Shown: in pieces, positions 8,454 through 16,089 of the stretch
Position numbering within the stretch: position 1 is the first letter of the stretch
How the letters are laid out: each line of letters begins with the position of its first letter
Origin: Pseudobdellovibrionaceae bacterium
Lineage (GTDB): Bacteria; Bdellovibrionota; Bdellovibrionia; Bdellovibrionales; Bdellovibrionaceae
Assembly: GCA_019637915.1 (NCBI GenBank)
Contig: JAHBUV010000001.1
Span: forward strand, 2,698,565 to 2,762,564
Direction: 5' to 3'
DNA: 64,000 bases
Notes under the pieces: model-generated
What the model saw: only the letters and a program-made list of their open reading frames with translations
Told to the model about the DNA's origin: nothing
The model's database searches: none
Program-made: the position numbers and the translations under genes

Positions 8454-8510
8454 GTCAAGAGGGAGAAGCCTCCCGACGTTTCTTGACTCGGGCACCACAC
8501 TCACTAAAAA
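8454..8510 (+). promoter_or_regulatory. Promoter with overlapping inverted repeat, ABC operon
   Basis: TTGACT (8483-8488) and TAAAAA (8505-8510) form a sigma70-like promoter with a 16-base spacer about 50 bases before the operon start. The -35 box lies inside the right arm of an inverted repeat (GTCAAGA 8454-8460, TCTTGAC 8481-8487) that also encloses a small GGGAG/CTCCC hairpin. The repeat could be an operator or the weak terminator of the gene before it. Confidence 0.45.
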
Positions 8511-8559
8511 TTTTCGACGAAACTTGTGCCTGAGCAGTGACTTGGAAAAAGAGGTCCCC

Positions 8560-9501
8560 ATGATTGAAGTCCGTGATTTGACGAAGGACTATGGACCGCA
8601 CCGCGCGATCCATGCCCTGAACTTCACCGTGAAAAAAGGCGATGTCGTCGGTTTCCTCGGCCCCAACGGGGCGGGCAAATCCACCACGATGAAAATCATC
8701 ACCGGCTTCATGGCGCCGACGTCCGGCACCGCCCGCATCGCCGGTTTCGACGTTTTTGAAAGCCCCCTCGAGGTGAAAAAGCGCATCGGCTACCTGCCCG
8801 AAACGCCGCCGGTCTACACGGACATGTACGTGCGCGATTACCTGCGCTACGTGGCCCGCCTCAAAGGCATGGAAAAAAACCGCATTGAAAAATCCATCGA
8901 CCGCGCCGTGGAGAAAACCAGCCTCGGCGACGTGCAAAAGCGTTTGATCGGCCATTTGTCGAAAGGCTTCCGCCAGCGCGTCGGCATCGCGCAGGCCATC
9001 GTTTCCGACCCCGACGTGCTGGTGCTCGATGAACCCACGGTCGGCCTCGACCCGAAGCAGATGCACGAGATCCGCGAGCTGATCCGCGAACTGCGCGGCC
9101 AGCACACCATCATCCTGTCGACGCACATCCTGCCGGAAGTGCAGGCGACCTGCGAGCGCGCCATCATCATCAACAAAGGCCGCATCGTCGCGGAGGACAG
9201 CATCGCCAATCTGGCCACGCTGGAAAAAGGCCGGAGCCGCCTCTTCGTGCGCCTGCGCCGCGAGGTCGGCGACCTCGGGGCCGTGCTGTCGGACATCGAC
9301 GGCGTCATGGGCGTGGAATCCGGTTCCAGCAACCGCGAATGGCGGGTGAACCTGCGGGGCAACGAGGACACGGTGGACGCGGTGTCCTCGCGCCTGGTGT
9401 CCCAGGGTTACGGCCTCCTCGAATTCAGCCCGAGCAAGGTGGATCTCGAGGACGTCTTCCTGAAGCTGACATACGGTCAATCCCGCGGAGGTGAGGCATG
9501 A
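8560..9501 (+). CDS. ABC transporter ATP-binding protein (GldA-like)
   Basis: 313 residues. Walker A GPNGAGKS (34-41), a signature region LSKGFRQRVGIAQA (133 onward), Walker B VLVLDEP ending in Glu158, and an H-loop STHIL are intact, so it should hydrolyse ATP. About 90 residues after the nucleotide domain form the accessory C-terminal domain usual in ABC-2 exporters such as GldA, CcmA and NosF-type ATPases. The start at 8560 follows GAGG by five bases; longer in-frame extension adds no family sequence. Its stop overlaps the permease start (ATGA). It is the first gene of a seven-gene coupled operon. Confidence 0.88.
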   Translation: MIEVRDLTKDYGPHRAIHALNFTVKKGDVVGFLGPNGAGKSTTMKIITGFMAPTSGTARIAGFDVFESPLEVKKRIGYLPETPPVYTDMYVRDYLRYVARLKGMEKNRIEKSIDRAVEKTSLGDVQKRLIGHLSKGFRQRVGIAQAIVSDPDVLVLDEPTVGLDPKQMHEIRELIRELRGQHTIILSTHILPEVQATCERAIIINKGRIVAEDSIANLATLEKGRSRLFVRLRREVGDLGAVLSDIDGVMGVESGSSNREWRVNLRGNEDTVDAVSSRLVSQGYGLLEFSPSKVDLEDVFLKLTYGQSRGGEA

Positions 9502-10274
9502 GGGGAACATTGGTCATCGCCGGCAAGGAATTGCGCGGCTTTTTCGCGAGCCCGACGTTTTACGTCATGCTCTTCCTGATCACCCTGATCATGAGCTACA
9601 TCTATCCGATCCAGCTGACGCTCTTCAATCAGATGCTGATGAGCTACGTCATGCAGCCGGGCATGCCCCAGCAGCAGCTGAACATCCATTACGGGTTGTT
9701 CCTGCGCCTGCTCAGCTACCTGAACCTGATGCTGATCTTCATCGTGCCGGCCTTGACGATGAAACTGATCGCCGAGGAAAAGAAGATGCGCACCTTCGAC
9801 CTGCTGCTGACCTCGCCGGTGAAAAGCGTCGACATCGTCCTGGGCAAATACCTGGCCGCTCTGGGGGCCATCCTCGGCATCATGGGCGTGGCTTTCCTGT
9901 ACCCCCTGGTGACGGCCAGCTTCGCCACGGTGAACTGGGCGCCCCTGGTGATTTCCTTCATCGGCATTTTCCTGGTGGCCGGGGTTTACGCCGCCATGGA
10001 CCTGTTCTGCTCGAGCCTGACGGAGAGCGCCCTCGTCGCCTACGTCATGTCGGTGATGATGAACGTGTCCATCTGGTTCATCGGCCTGAGCGCCGAGGTC
10101 GTCGACAGCCAAAAGGCGCGGCAGGTGTTCGAACACCTGTCGCTGAACACCCATCTGGCGGGCCTGGTGGAGGGCACGGTGCGCACGAGCGGCCTGGTGT
10201 TCCTCCTCAGCCTGGTCATCCTGTTCATCTTCCTGGCGGAACGCGTGGTGGAATCCTCGCGGTGGAGGGCTTGA
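9498..10274 (+). CDS. ABC-2 type permease (GldF-like)
   Basis: 258-residue membrane protein with about six hydrophobic helices, the first at about residues 12-32 and the last at about 230-248. The cytoplasmic segment IAEEKKMRTFDLLLTSPV after the second helix is a hallmark of the ABC-2 exporter permease family that includes GldF. It pairs with the ATPase whose stop it overlaps by four bases. The substrate is unknown. In Bacteroidota GldA-GldF-GldG is linked to gliding; in proteobacteria related cassettes are common with no defined substrate. Confidence 0.85.
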   Translation: MRGTLVIAGKELRGFFASPTFYVMLFLITLIMSYIYPIQLTLFNQMLMSYVMQPGMPQQQLNIHYGLFLRLLSYLNLMLIFIVPALTMKLIAEEKKMRTFDLLLTSPVKSVDIVLGKYLAALGAILGIMGVAFLYPLVTASFATVNWAPLVISFIGIFLVAGVYAAMDLFCSSLTESALVAYVMSVMMNVSIWFIGLSAEVVDSQKARQVFEHLSLNTHLAGLVEGTVRTSGLVFLLSLVILFIFLAERVVESSRWRA

Positions 10275-10276
10275 TC

Positions 10277-11821
10277 ATGAGCAAATTGAGCAAAGTGAGT
10301 TTTCTGTTCTCCGGCATCTCGCTGGTCTGTCTGATCCTGGCGCGCCTGGCTTACGGGGGCTGGCACCATGTTTTCTGGGTGCCCCTGCTGTTCTTCCTGG
10401 TGCTGTTCTTCCTGCCCCTGGTGAAGGACGGCCGTTTCCTGGTCGACTTTTTCCGCATGAAGACCACGAAGCGCGGGCTCAGCATGGGCACGATGATCCT
10501 GCTGGTCGCGGCCATCCTGGTGTTCGCCAACCTGATCGCCGCGCGCAAATCGAAGACCTGGGACTTCTCCGCGGCCCAGAGCAACACCCTGTCGCCGCAA
10601 TCCGTGCAGCTGGTGAAATCCCTGACGGGGCCCTTGAAGGCGGTTTTCTTTTACCGCCAGGGCGTCGAGGGCAACGAGGAGAACCGCCGCGCTTTCCGCG
10701 AGCTCATGAAGAAGTACCAGGATCAATCCGATCAGGTGAGCCTGGATTTCATCGAGGTCAACGAGCGTCCCGACCTGGCCGCCGATTACGGGGTGAACAA
10801 AGGCTCCGGCGTCGCCTTCCTGGAGTACCAGGGGCGCCGCAACCGCGTCGAAAAGATCGATGAACAGGAAGTCACCGGCGCCCTGGTGAAGGTCACCCGC
10901 GAAAAAGACAAGGTGATTTACTTCGTCGTCGGCCAGGGGGAAATGGACCTGGAGGAGACGCGCGAAGGAAACGGCCTGAACGCGCTCAAGATGCTGCTCT
11001 CGAACAACCGCTACCAGGTGAAGACCCTGGCGGTCAGCTCGAGCCCCAAGGTGCCCGACGACGCCGACGTCGTGGCGGTGGTGGGCCCGCAGCAGAACCT
11101 CATGGAGCAAGGGGTGGCGGCCCTGGAGGATTACCTCAAGCGCGGCGGCGGGCTGTTGATCGCTTTGGAGAGCAAGAAGACCGCGGGCCTCGAAAGGCTT
11201 CTGGGCACCGCGGGCATCGTTCCCCAGAACAACTACATCCTGAACGTCGTGGAGACGGGCATGGGCCGGGGCGTGCAGCAAGGCGCCACCATGGCGACGG
11301 TCTTTTCGCCCGAGAGCGCCATCACCAAGGTGTTCCGCGGCCAGGAGTTCGCCCTTTTCCGCCTGCCCATGGCGCTGAAAAAAGACAAGCAGCCGGTCAA
11401 CGTGACCCTCGACGAGATCGTCAAGGTCCCGGAAAGCAGCATGGCCTTCAACGACATGAAGATCACCAGCGAGGGGCCGACGGGCGCTTTCACCTTGGGG
11501 ATCAGCGCCGCCGGCACCTGGCCGGGCGTTCCGGTTTCGGACAGCTCGCCGCAGTTCCGCCTGGTCGTTTACGGCGACGCGGATTTCCTGTCGAATTCCC
11601 TGTTGTACCAGAACCTGAACCGTGACCTGGCGCTGAACACCTTCGCCGCCCTTTCGAAGGAGGAGAACATGGTCACCATCATCCCGAAGGATCCGGCGAC
11701 CACGAAGATGGTGCTGACCGACGCGAAGTTCAGCCTCTTCCTGTGGGCCTTCGTGGTGCCCTTGCCTTTGTTGTTGCTGGCCACCAGCCTCGGTTTGTGG
11801 ATGCGCCGGAGATTCGCGTGA
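10277..11821 (+). CDS. GldG-like ABC transporter auxiliary protein
   Basis: 514 residues. Two or three hydrophobic segments at the N terminus (about 10-30, 34-52, 74-90), a large soluble region and a C-terminal membrane helix before a MRRRF tail match the GldG-like auxiliary proteins (ABC_transp_aux domain). The soluble part contains ALYPSQ-like segments typical of the family, including LSPQSVQLVKSL and the DADVVAVVGPQQNL stretch. It is thought to sit with the permease and face the periplasm. The ATG at 10277 follows GGTGGAGG by eight bases and lies two bases after the permease stop. Confidence 0.78.
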   Translation: MSKLSKVSFLFSGISLVCLILARLAYGGWHHVFWVPLLFFLVLFFLPLVKDGRFLVDFFRMKTTKRGLSMGTMILLVAAILVFANLIAARKSKTWDFSAAQSNTLSPQSVQLVKSLTGPLKAVFFYRQGVEGNEENRRAFRELMKKYQDQSDQVSLDFIEVNERPDLAADYGVNKGSGVAFLEYQGRRNRVEKIDEQEVTGALVKVTREKDKVIYFVVGQGEMDLEETREGNGLNALKMLLSNNRYQVKTLAVSSSPKVPDDADVVAVVGPQQNLMEQGVAALEDYLKRGGGLLIALESKKTAGLERLLGTAGIVPQNNYILNVVETGMGRGVQQGATMATVFSPESAITKVFRGQEFALFRLPMALKKDKQPVNVTLDEIVKVPESSMAFNDMKITSEGPTGAFTLGISAAGTWPGVPVSDSSPQFRLVVYGDADFLSNSLLYQNLNRDLALNTFAALSKEENMVTIIPKDPATTKMVLTDAKFSLFLWAFVVPLPLLLLATSLGLWMRRRFA

Positions 11822-13155
11822 ACCGCACTCTGATCGTTCTTTTGCTGCTGGTCGGCGCCCTGGGCGGTTACCTGGCCTATGACCTGAATGCGGAGAAGCA
11901 GGAAAAGAGCCGCCTCGAGCAAGAGACGACTTTGTTCCCCTTCCCCCCCGAGCACGTCACCGAAGTGCTGATCGAAAAAAACGCTCAGCCGGTGAAGTTG
12001 GTCCGCGGCGTGGACGGCTGGAAGGTCGAGGCCCCCTTGCGGGACTGGGCCGACAACGGCTTCACGGATGACTTCGTCGAGCGCAACATCAAGGAAAAAG
12101 CGGCGAGCATCGTCAAAGAGGGCGAAAACATCGATTGGAAGATCTACGGTCTGGATCAGCCCCTGGGCATGATCACCTTCAAAACGCAATCGGGTGAATC
12201 CCGCCGTCTGGAGGTTTCCGGCAAGACCGACATCGATAAAAACCCCTTCGCCCGGTTCACGGGCGAGAACCGCGTTTACACCGTGGGCACCGCCTGGCCC
12301 GTGAACATCGATCGCGGCGCCTTGGATTTCCGCGACAAGCGTTTGTTCCGCGGCAAAGTCGGCGGCATCGACAAGCTGACGGTGAGGAACTCCTGGGGGA
12401 CCTTCGACCTCGGCAACAAGGACGGGCAGTGGATGTCGCCGGGCCGTCCCGCCTGGAAGCTGGATCAGAACCGCGTGCGCGAAGTGATGTCCATGCTGAT
12501 GCAGACCCAGGCGCAGTCTTTCGCCACGGAAAAAACGCCGACGGCGGCGGAGCAGAAAAAATTCGGCCTCCATCGGCCCAACGCCACCTTGACGGCCGTT
12601 ATGCCGGAAAAAAAATGGACGGCGACCCTCGCTCTCGGCGTCGATGGCGGCGAGTACGCCTGGCCCAGCGAGCCGGGCGGCGTCCTGAAGATGGAAGCGG
12701 GGACCGTGCGGAAATTCGTCGATCTCAAGCTGGCCGATCTGCGCGATAAAAAAGAGGCCTTCCAGTTCGACACGACCCTGGCGAAAAAAATCGAGGTCCA
12801 GACGCCGATCAAAAAGGTGAGCATCGAGTCCGCCGATCAGGTCCGTCAGCTGCTGGATCGCCTGAAGGCCTCGACGGCGGTGGGTTACGCCGAAGGCCCG
12901 CAGGCGGCGAATTTCCGTCCCACCAGCCGTTTGAAGGTGCTCGATGCGCAAGGCCGGCCGGTCTTTGAAGTGGCTTGGACCGAGCTGGTGCAAAAAGGCA
13001 CGGCGGAAGCCCCCGTCAGCCGCCGTCTGGCGAAAACCAGTCAGCTCGACGACGTCATTCTGCTGGACGAGGTCACTTTGCAGAGCTGGCCTCTCGGTGA
13101 GGCGGCTCCGCCGCGTCCGGAAGAACAACAACCCCAACCCGAGGCGGCCCCTTGA
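11818..13155 (+). CDS. DUF4340 membrane-anchored protein
   Basis: 445 residues with one N-terminal membrane anchor (about 5-22) followed by a long soluble region that would face the periplasm. The order of beta-rich repeats, with segments such as VRGVDGWKVEAPL and WKIYGLDQPLGMITF, fits DUF4340, a domain commonly encoded after GldG-like genes. The last 25 residues are rich in Pro, Glu and Gln. It starts with a GTG whose last bases form the stop of the gene before it (GTGA), with CCGGAG upstream. It is probably a structural partner of the exporter; the exact role is unknown. Confidence 0.75.
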   Translation: MNRTLIVLLLLVGALGGYLAYDLNAEKQEKSRLEQETTLFPFPPEHVTEVLIEKNAQPVKLVRGVDGWKVEAPLRDWADNGFTDDFVERNIKEKAASIVKEGENIDWKIYGLDQPLGMITFKTQSGESRRLEVSGKTDIDKNPFARFTGENRVYTVGTAWPVNIDRGALDFRDKRLFRGKVGGIDKLTVRNSWGTFDLGNKDGQWMSPGRPAWKLDQNRVREVMSMLMQTQAQSFATEKTPTAAEQKKFGLHRPNATLTAVMPEKKWTATLALGVDGGEYAWPSEPGGVLKMEAGTVRKFVDLKLADLRDKKEAFQFDTTLAKKIEVQTPIKKVSIESADQVRQLLDRLKASTAVGYAEGPQAANFRPTSRLKVLDAQGRPVFEVAWTELVQKGTAEAPVSRRLAKTSQLDDVILLDEVTLQSWPLGEAAPPRPEEQQPQPEAAP

Positions 13156-14141
13156 ACAACATCACTCTCAGCTCTCCCACCCGCGTGGATCTGGCGGGCG
13201 GCACTCTCGACCTCTGGCCCCTGTACTGTTTCACGGGCGGGGCGACGACGGTGAACGTGGCCATCGACGTGCGCACGCACGTCAGCCTGGAGGCGACGGC
13301 GGGGGAGGTCGTCCTCGATTCGGCGGATCTGAACGAGGTGAGGAAATACGCCTCCGTGCCGGAGGCGTTGAACGACCGCGAACCGCGTTTTGAACTGCTG
13401 CGCACGGTGCTGCGCGAGTTGAAGCCCGATCGCGGCTTCGTGATGAAAACTCGATCGGAAAGTCCCGTGGGCGGGGGCCTGGGCGGCAGTTCCAGCCTGA
13501 TGATTTCCATCCTGAAGGCTTTCGCGCGTTTCCTGGATCGCCCGGCCATGCCCATCCATCAAATGGTGCACCTGGCGCACAATCTCGAGGCGCGGATCCT
13601 GAACACGCCGACGGGCACCCAGGATTACTACCCGGCGGCGTCCGGCGGCATCAACATCCTCACTTACGACAATGAGGGCGTCGCCCAGGAGGTTCTGCCT
13701 GTGACCGGCAGTCCCTTCGAAAAACGATTTTTATTGGTGTACACCGGTCGCAGCCATCATTCGGGTCTGAACAACTTCGAGGTGATGAAGGCCGCCGTCG
13801 CCAAGGACGCCGTGGTGATGGGGGCTTTGCGCGATCTCAAGCAGGTCGCGGAGGAGATGGCCCGGGCGGTGCGCGCCTCGCGCTGGGCGGAGTTGGGCGG
13901 CCTGTTCCGCCGGGAGTACGACGCCCGCATCCGCTTGGCCCCGGCTTTCACCTGCCCCGAGATCGAACAGCTGGCGAAAACCGCCCGCCAGGCCGGCGCG
14001 GAAGCCGTGAAAATCTGCGGCGCCGGCGGCGGAGGTTGCGTCATGCTCTGGTGTCCGGAAGAGGGACGTGAGACAATCGCCGAAGCATGTCGAAAAGACG
14101 GATTCCAGATTCTGAACGCAAGACCCGCTCCGCCGCTGTAA
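13152..14141 (+). CDS. GHMP family sugar kinase
   Basis: 329 residues. GHMP motif 1 is PTRVDLAGGTLDL near the N terminus, motif 2 is SPVGGGLGGSSSL (104-116), the ATP phosphate-binding loop, and motif 3 is KICGAGGGGCVML near residue 297. Closest in style to heptose-7-phosphate, fucose or arabinose kinases of the GHMP family rather than homoserine or mevalonate kinases, but the sugar cannot be read from sequence. It starts at a TTG overlapping the previous stop (TTGA) with GAGG upstream. Coupling to an exporter suggests the product feeds an envelope or exported glycan; this is inference. Confidence 0.8.
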   Translation: MNNITLSSPTRVDLAGGTLDLWPLYCFTGGATTVNVAIDVRTHVSLEATAGEVVLDSADLNEVRKYASVPEALNDREPRFELLRTVLRELKPDRGFVMKTRSESPVGGGLGGSSSLMISILKAFARFLDRPAMPIHQMVHLAHNLEARILNTPTGTQDYYPAASGGINILTYDNEGVAQEVLPVTGSPFEKRFLLVYTGRSHHSGLNNFEVMKAAVAKDAVVMGALRDLKQVAEEMARAVRASRWAELGGLFRREYDARIRLAPAFTCPEIEQLAKTARQAGAEAVKICGAGGGGCVMLWCPEEGRETIAEACRKDGFQILNARPAPPL

Positions 14142-14974
14142 GCCCGGCCGGGGAACGGGTGCGTTTTCTCGGCCTGGCCTTGAGCGGCGGCAAGGCCGAC
14201 AAGGCGAGCCTCGCCGTCGTCGACTACTACCCCAAGCACCGCAAGGTGTTCCTGTCGAAGCTCGTCGATCAAATCCGCAACGAACCGGATTTTTCCGCCG
14301 ACACGCGGATCTGCGAGCTGGTCGAGCAGTTCTCGGAGGACGCGGTCAGCCTCTCTTTGGACGTGCCGTGGCGGTTGCCCACTTCCCTGCGCCATGCGAA
14401 CAGCCGCGTCGGCATTGAGACCTCGAAAGAGCCCCATGTCCTGTGGATGTGGGAGCACTACCGCAAGATCAACAAAAAGAAAAAACCCAAGCGCATCTTC
14501 ACTCCCTACACGGAACGTTGCGTGGAGATGTACGTCGCCAGCGAACTCGAGGAGCCTTTCATTCTCAATCAGGCGCTCGGCGCCAACAACGCGCCCTTGT
14601 TGGCGCGGGCGGCGCATCTGGAACGTCGTTTGAAAATCCCGCTGATCGAGGTCGCGCCGAAAATTTCGCTCTGGCGCATCGGTCGTTCGCTCAATATCAT
14701 GAAGAGCCATTTGCGTTTTCATCGCCATGCGGTGGGCGGGGATGAGGCCCGCAAGGCGATCTTGGAGAATCTGGCCCAGAACAACGTGGTGTTTCTCTAT
14801 GCCCAGGACCAGAAAGCCATGGTGGAGAACAACCACGCTTTTGAAGCGTTCATCACGGCCTTGACGGGTTTTTTGAAGTACAAAAAACTGACGGAGCCCC
14901 GTCCGACCGGTTTCCCGGAGGACGAGGACTGGATCGAGTTCCCGGTTCCGGAAATCCGCTGGAAGGAGATTTGA
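14087..14974 (+). CDS. DUF429-like protein (possible RNase H-fold)
   Basis: 295 residues, cytosolic. Three spaced elements resemble DUF429: an N-terminal beta-strand GLALSGGK, LSLDVPWRLP near residue 88 where the family has an acidic residue, and the C-terminal helix ENNHAFEAFITALTGFL. DUF429 proteins are predicted RNase H-fold nucleases without a settled function. A lysine-rich patch (KKKKPK) sits mid-protein. The start overlaps the kinase gene by 55 bases, a long but in-frame-consistent overlap. Assignment to DUF429 is moderate; a profile search would decide. Confidence 0.55.
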   Translation: MSKRRIPDSERKTRSAAVSPAGERVRFLGLALSGGKADKASLAVVDYYPKHRKVFLSKLVDQIRNEPDFSADTRICELVEQFSEDAVSLSLDVPWRLPTSLRHANSRVGIETSKEPHVLWMWEHYRKINKKKKPKRIFTPYTERCVEMYVASELEEPFILNQALGANNAPLLARAAHLERRLKIPLIEVAPKISLWRIGRSLNIMKSHLRFHRHAVGGDEARKAILENLAQNNVVFLYAQDQKAMVENNHAFEAFITALTGFLKYKKLTEPRPTGFPEDEDWIEFPVPEIRWKEI

Positions 14975-16051
14975 ATGGCCGACTGGCGCGAGCAGGCCGA
15001 GCTTTTCGGCGATGTGGTCTTTTTCCGCTCGAGCACGCCGGAGATTGAAAAGTCCAGCCCCGAGGTTTTCGTGTGGGACTTGGACAAAACTTATCTCGAC
15101 ACCACGATCGATTCTTTGAGCGGTCTGCTGCAGGCGGTGATCGAGCGCGCCTTCTCGAAAAAAAACATCCCGGGCACCGACACCTTGCTGCGCACTCTGG
15201 CGCAGGAGCGCGCCATGCGCACGGGCAGCCAGTTGTTCCCGATTTATTTCATCACGGCCTCGCCGCCGCAGATGGAAGCGCGGATCACGGAGAAGTTCGT
15301 CTTCGACAACATCCGTCCTTTGGGTTGCTTCTACAAAGACAACCTGAAGAACCTGCGCCCGGGCCGTTTCTGGCGCCTCACCAAGCAGGTGGGTTACAAG
15401 CTCCAGGCCCTGATGCAGCTGCGGGTGCGACTGGCCGACGAGGTCCGCCAGGTCTGTTTCGGCGACGATTCGGAAACCGACGCGGTGATTTACAATCTCT
15501 ATTCCGACATCTGCGCGCGCCGTCTGTCGGCGGCGGAGATCCGCGCGGTGTTGGCGGCTTTTTCCGTCACCGGTGAGCAGGTCGACACGATCCTGTCCCT
15601 GCAGGCGCGGGCGCCCTCCCAGGATCCGGTGGAGAAGATCTACATCAACCTCGCGACGGACACGGACCCGGAGTATTATTTCAAGTTCGGCCGGCGCACG
15701 CTGGCCACCTACAACACCTATCAACTGGCCTTGGATCTTTATCAGGACAACCGTTTGTCCTTCGACGGCGTGTACGCGGTGGCCGAGGACATGATCCAGA
15801 ATTACGGCTACACGCCGGATGAGTTGACGAAGTCCCTGGATGAGCTCGTGCGCCGCGGGGTTTTGGGGCGCGGCGCCTGGGAAAAACTCAAGGCGCTCCT
15901 GGCGGACCGCGGCCTCACCTATCCCGGTTACGAACCGTCCATGGCGCCCATGAAAGAGAAAGAAACCCGCGACGGCCGCGTTTACTCGCTCGAAGGCCAC
16001 CAGGAGGCCTGGCTGCCGGAACGCATCGATTATTTGCACGACGACCGTTGA
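14975..16051 (+). CDS. HAD-superfamily phosphatase-like protein
   Basis: 358 residues. All four HAD motifs are visible: I, Asp35 and Asp37 in VWDLDKTYLD; II, Thr94 in FITASPP; III, a lysine near 142; IV, GDDSETD at 163-169. The layout recalls the App1/LNS2-type phosphatases rather than small sugar phosphatases, and a C-terminal domain of about 150 residues of unknown fold follows. It begins directly after the previous stop with GGAAGGA upstream, so it closes the exporter-kinase operon. A metabolite phosphatase acting on the kinase product is possible but unproven. Confidence 0.65.
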   Translation: MADWREQAELFGDVVFFRSSTPEIEKSSPEVFVWDLDKTYLDTTIDSLSGLLQAVIERAFSKKNIPGTDTLLRTLAQERAMRTGSQLFPIYFITASPPQMEARITEKFVFDNIRPLGCFYKDNLKNLRPGRFWRLTKQVGYKLQALMQLRVRLADEVRQVCFGDDSETDAVIYNLYSDICARRLSAAEIRAVLAAFSVTGEQVDTILSLQARAPSQDPVEKIYINLATDTDPEYYFKFGRRTLATYNTYQLALDLYQDNRLSFDGVYAVAEDMIQNYGYTPDELTKSLDELVRRGVLGRGAWEKLKALLADRGLTYPGYEPSMAPMKEKETRDGRVYSLEGHQEAWLPERIDYLHDDR

Positions 16052-16058
16052 TCAGGGC

Positions 16059-16085
16059 CCGCGAAGGGCGTTGCGCCCGCGGGGC
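16059..16085. terminator. GC-rich hairpin between convergent genes
   Basis: The 38 bases between two converging stops contain CCCGC ... GGGCG TTG CGCCC GCGGG, a stem of about ten GC pairs with a three-base bulge. There is no T run on either side, so termination strength is uncertain. Confidence 0.4.
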
Positions 16086-16089
16086 CGGG

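Noticed and set aside
13757-16039. 760-codon minus-strand open frame under the GHMP, DUF429-like and HAD genes
   Set aside because: No ribosome site or family features. The three plus-strand genes each have recognisable motifs and coupled starts.
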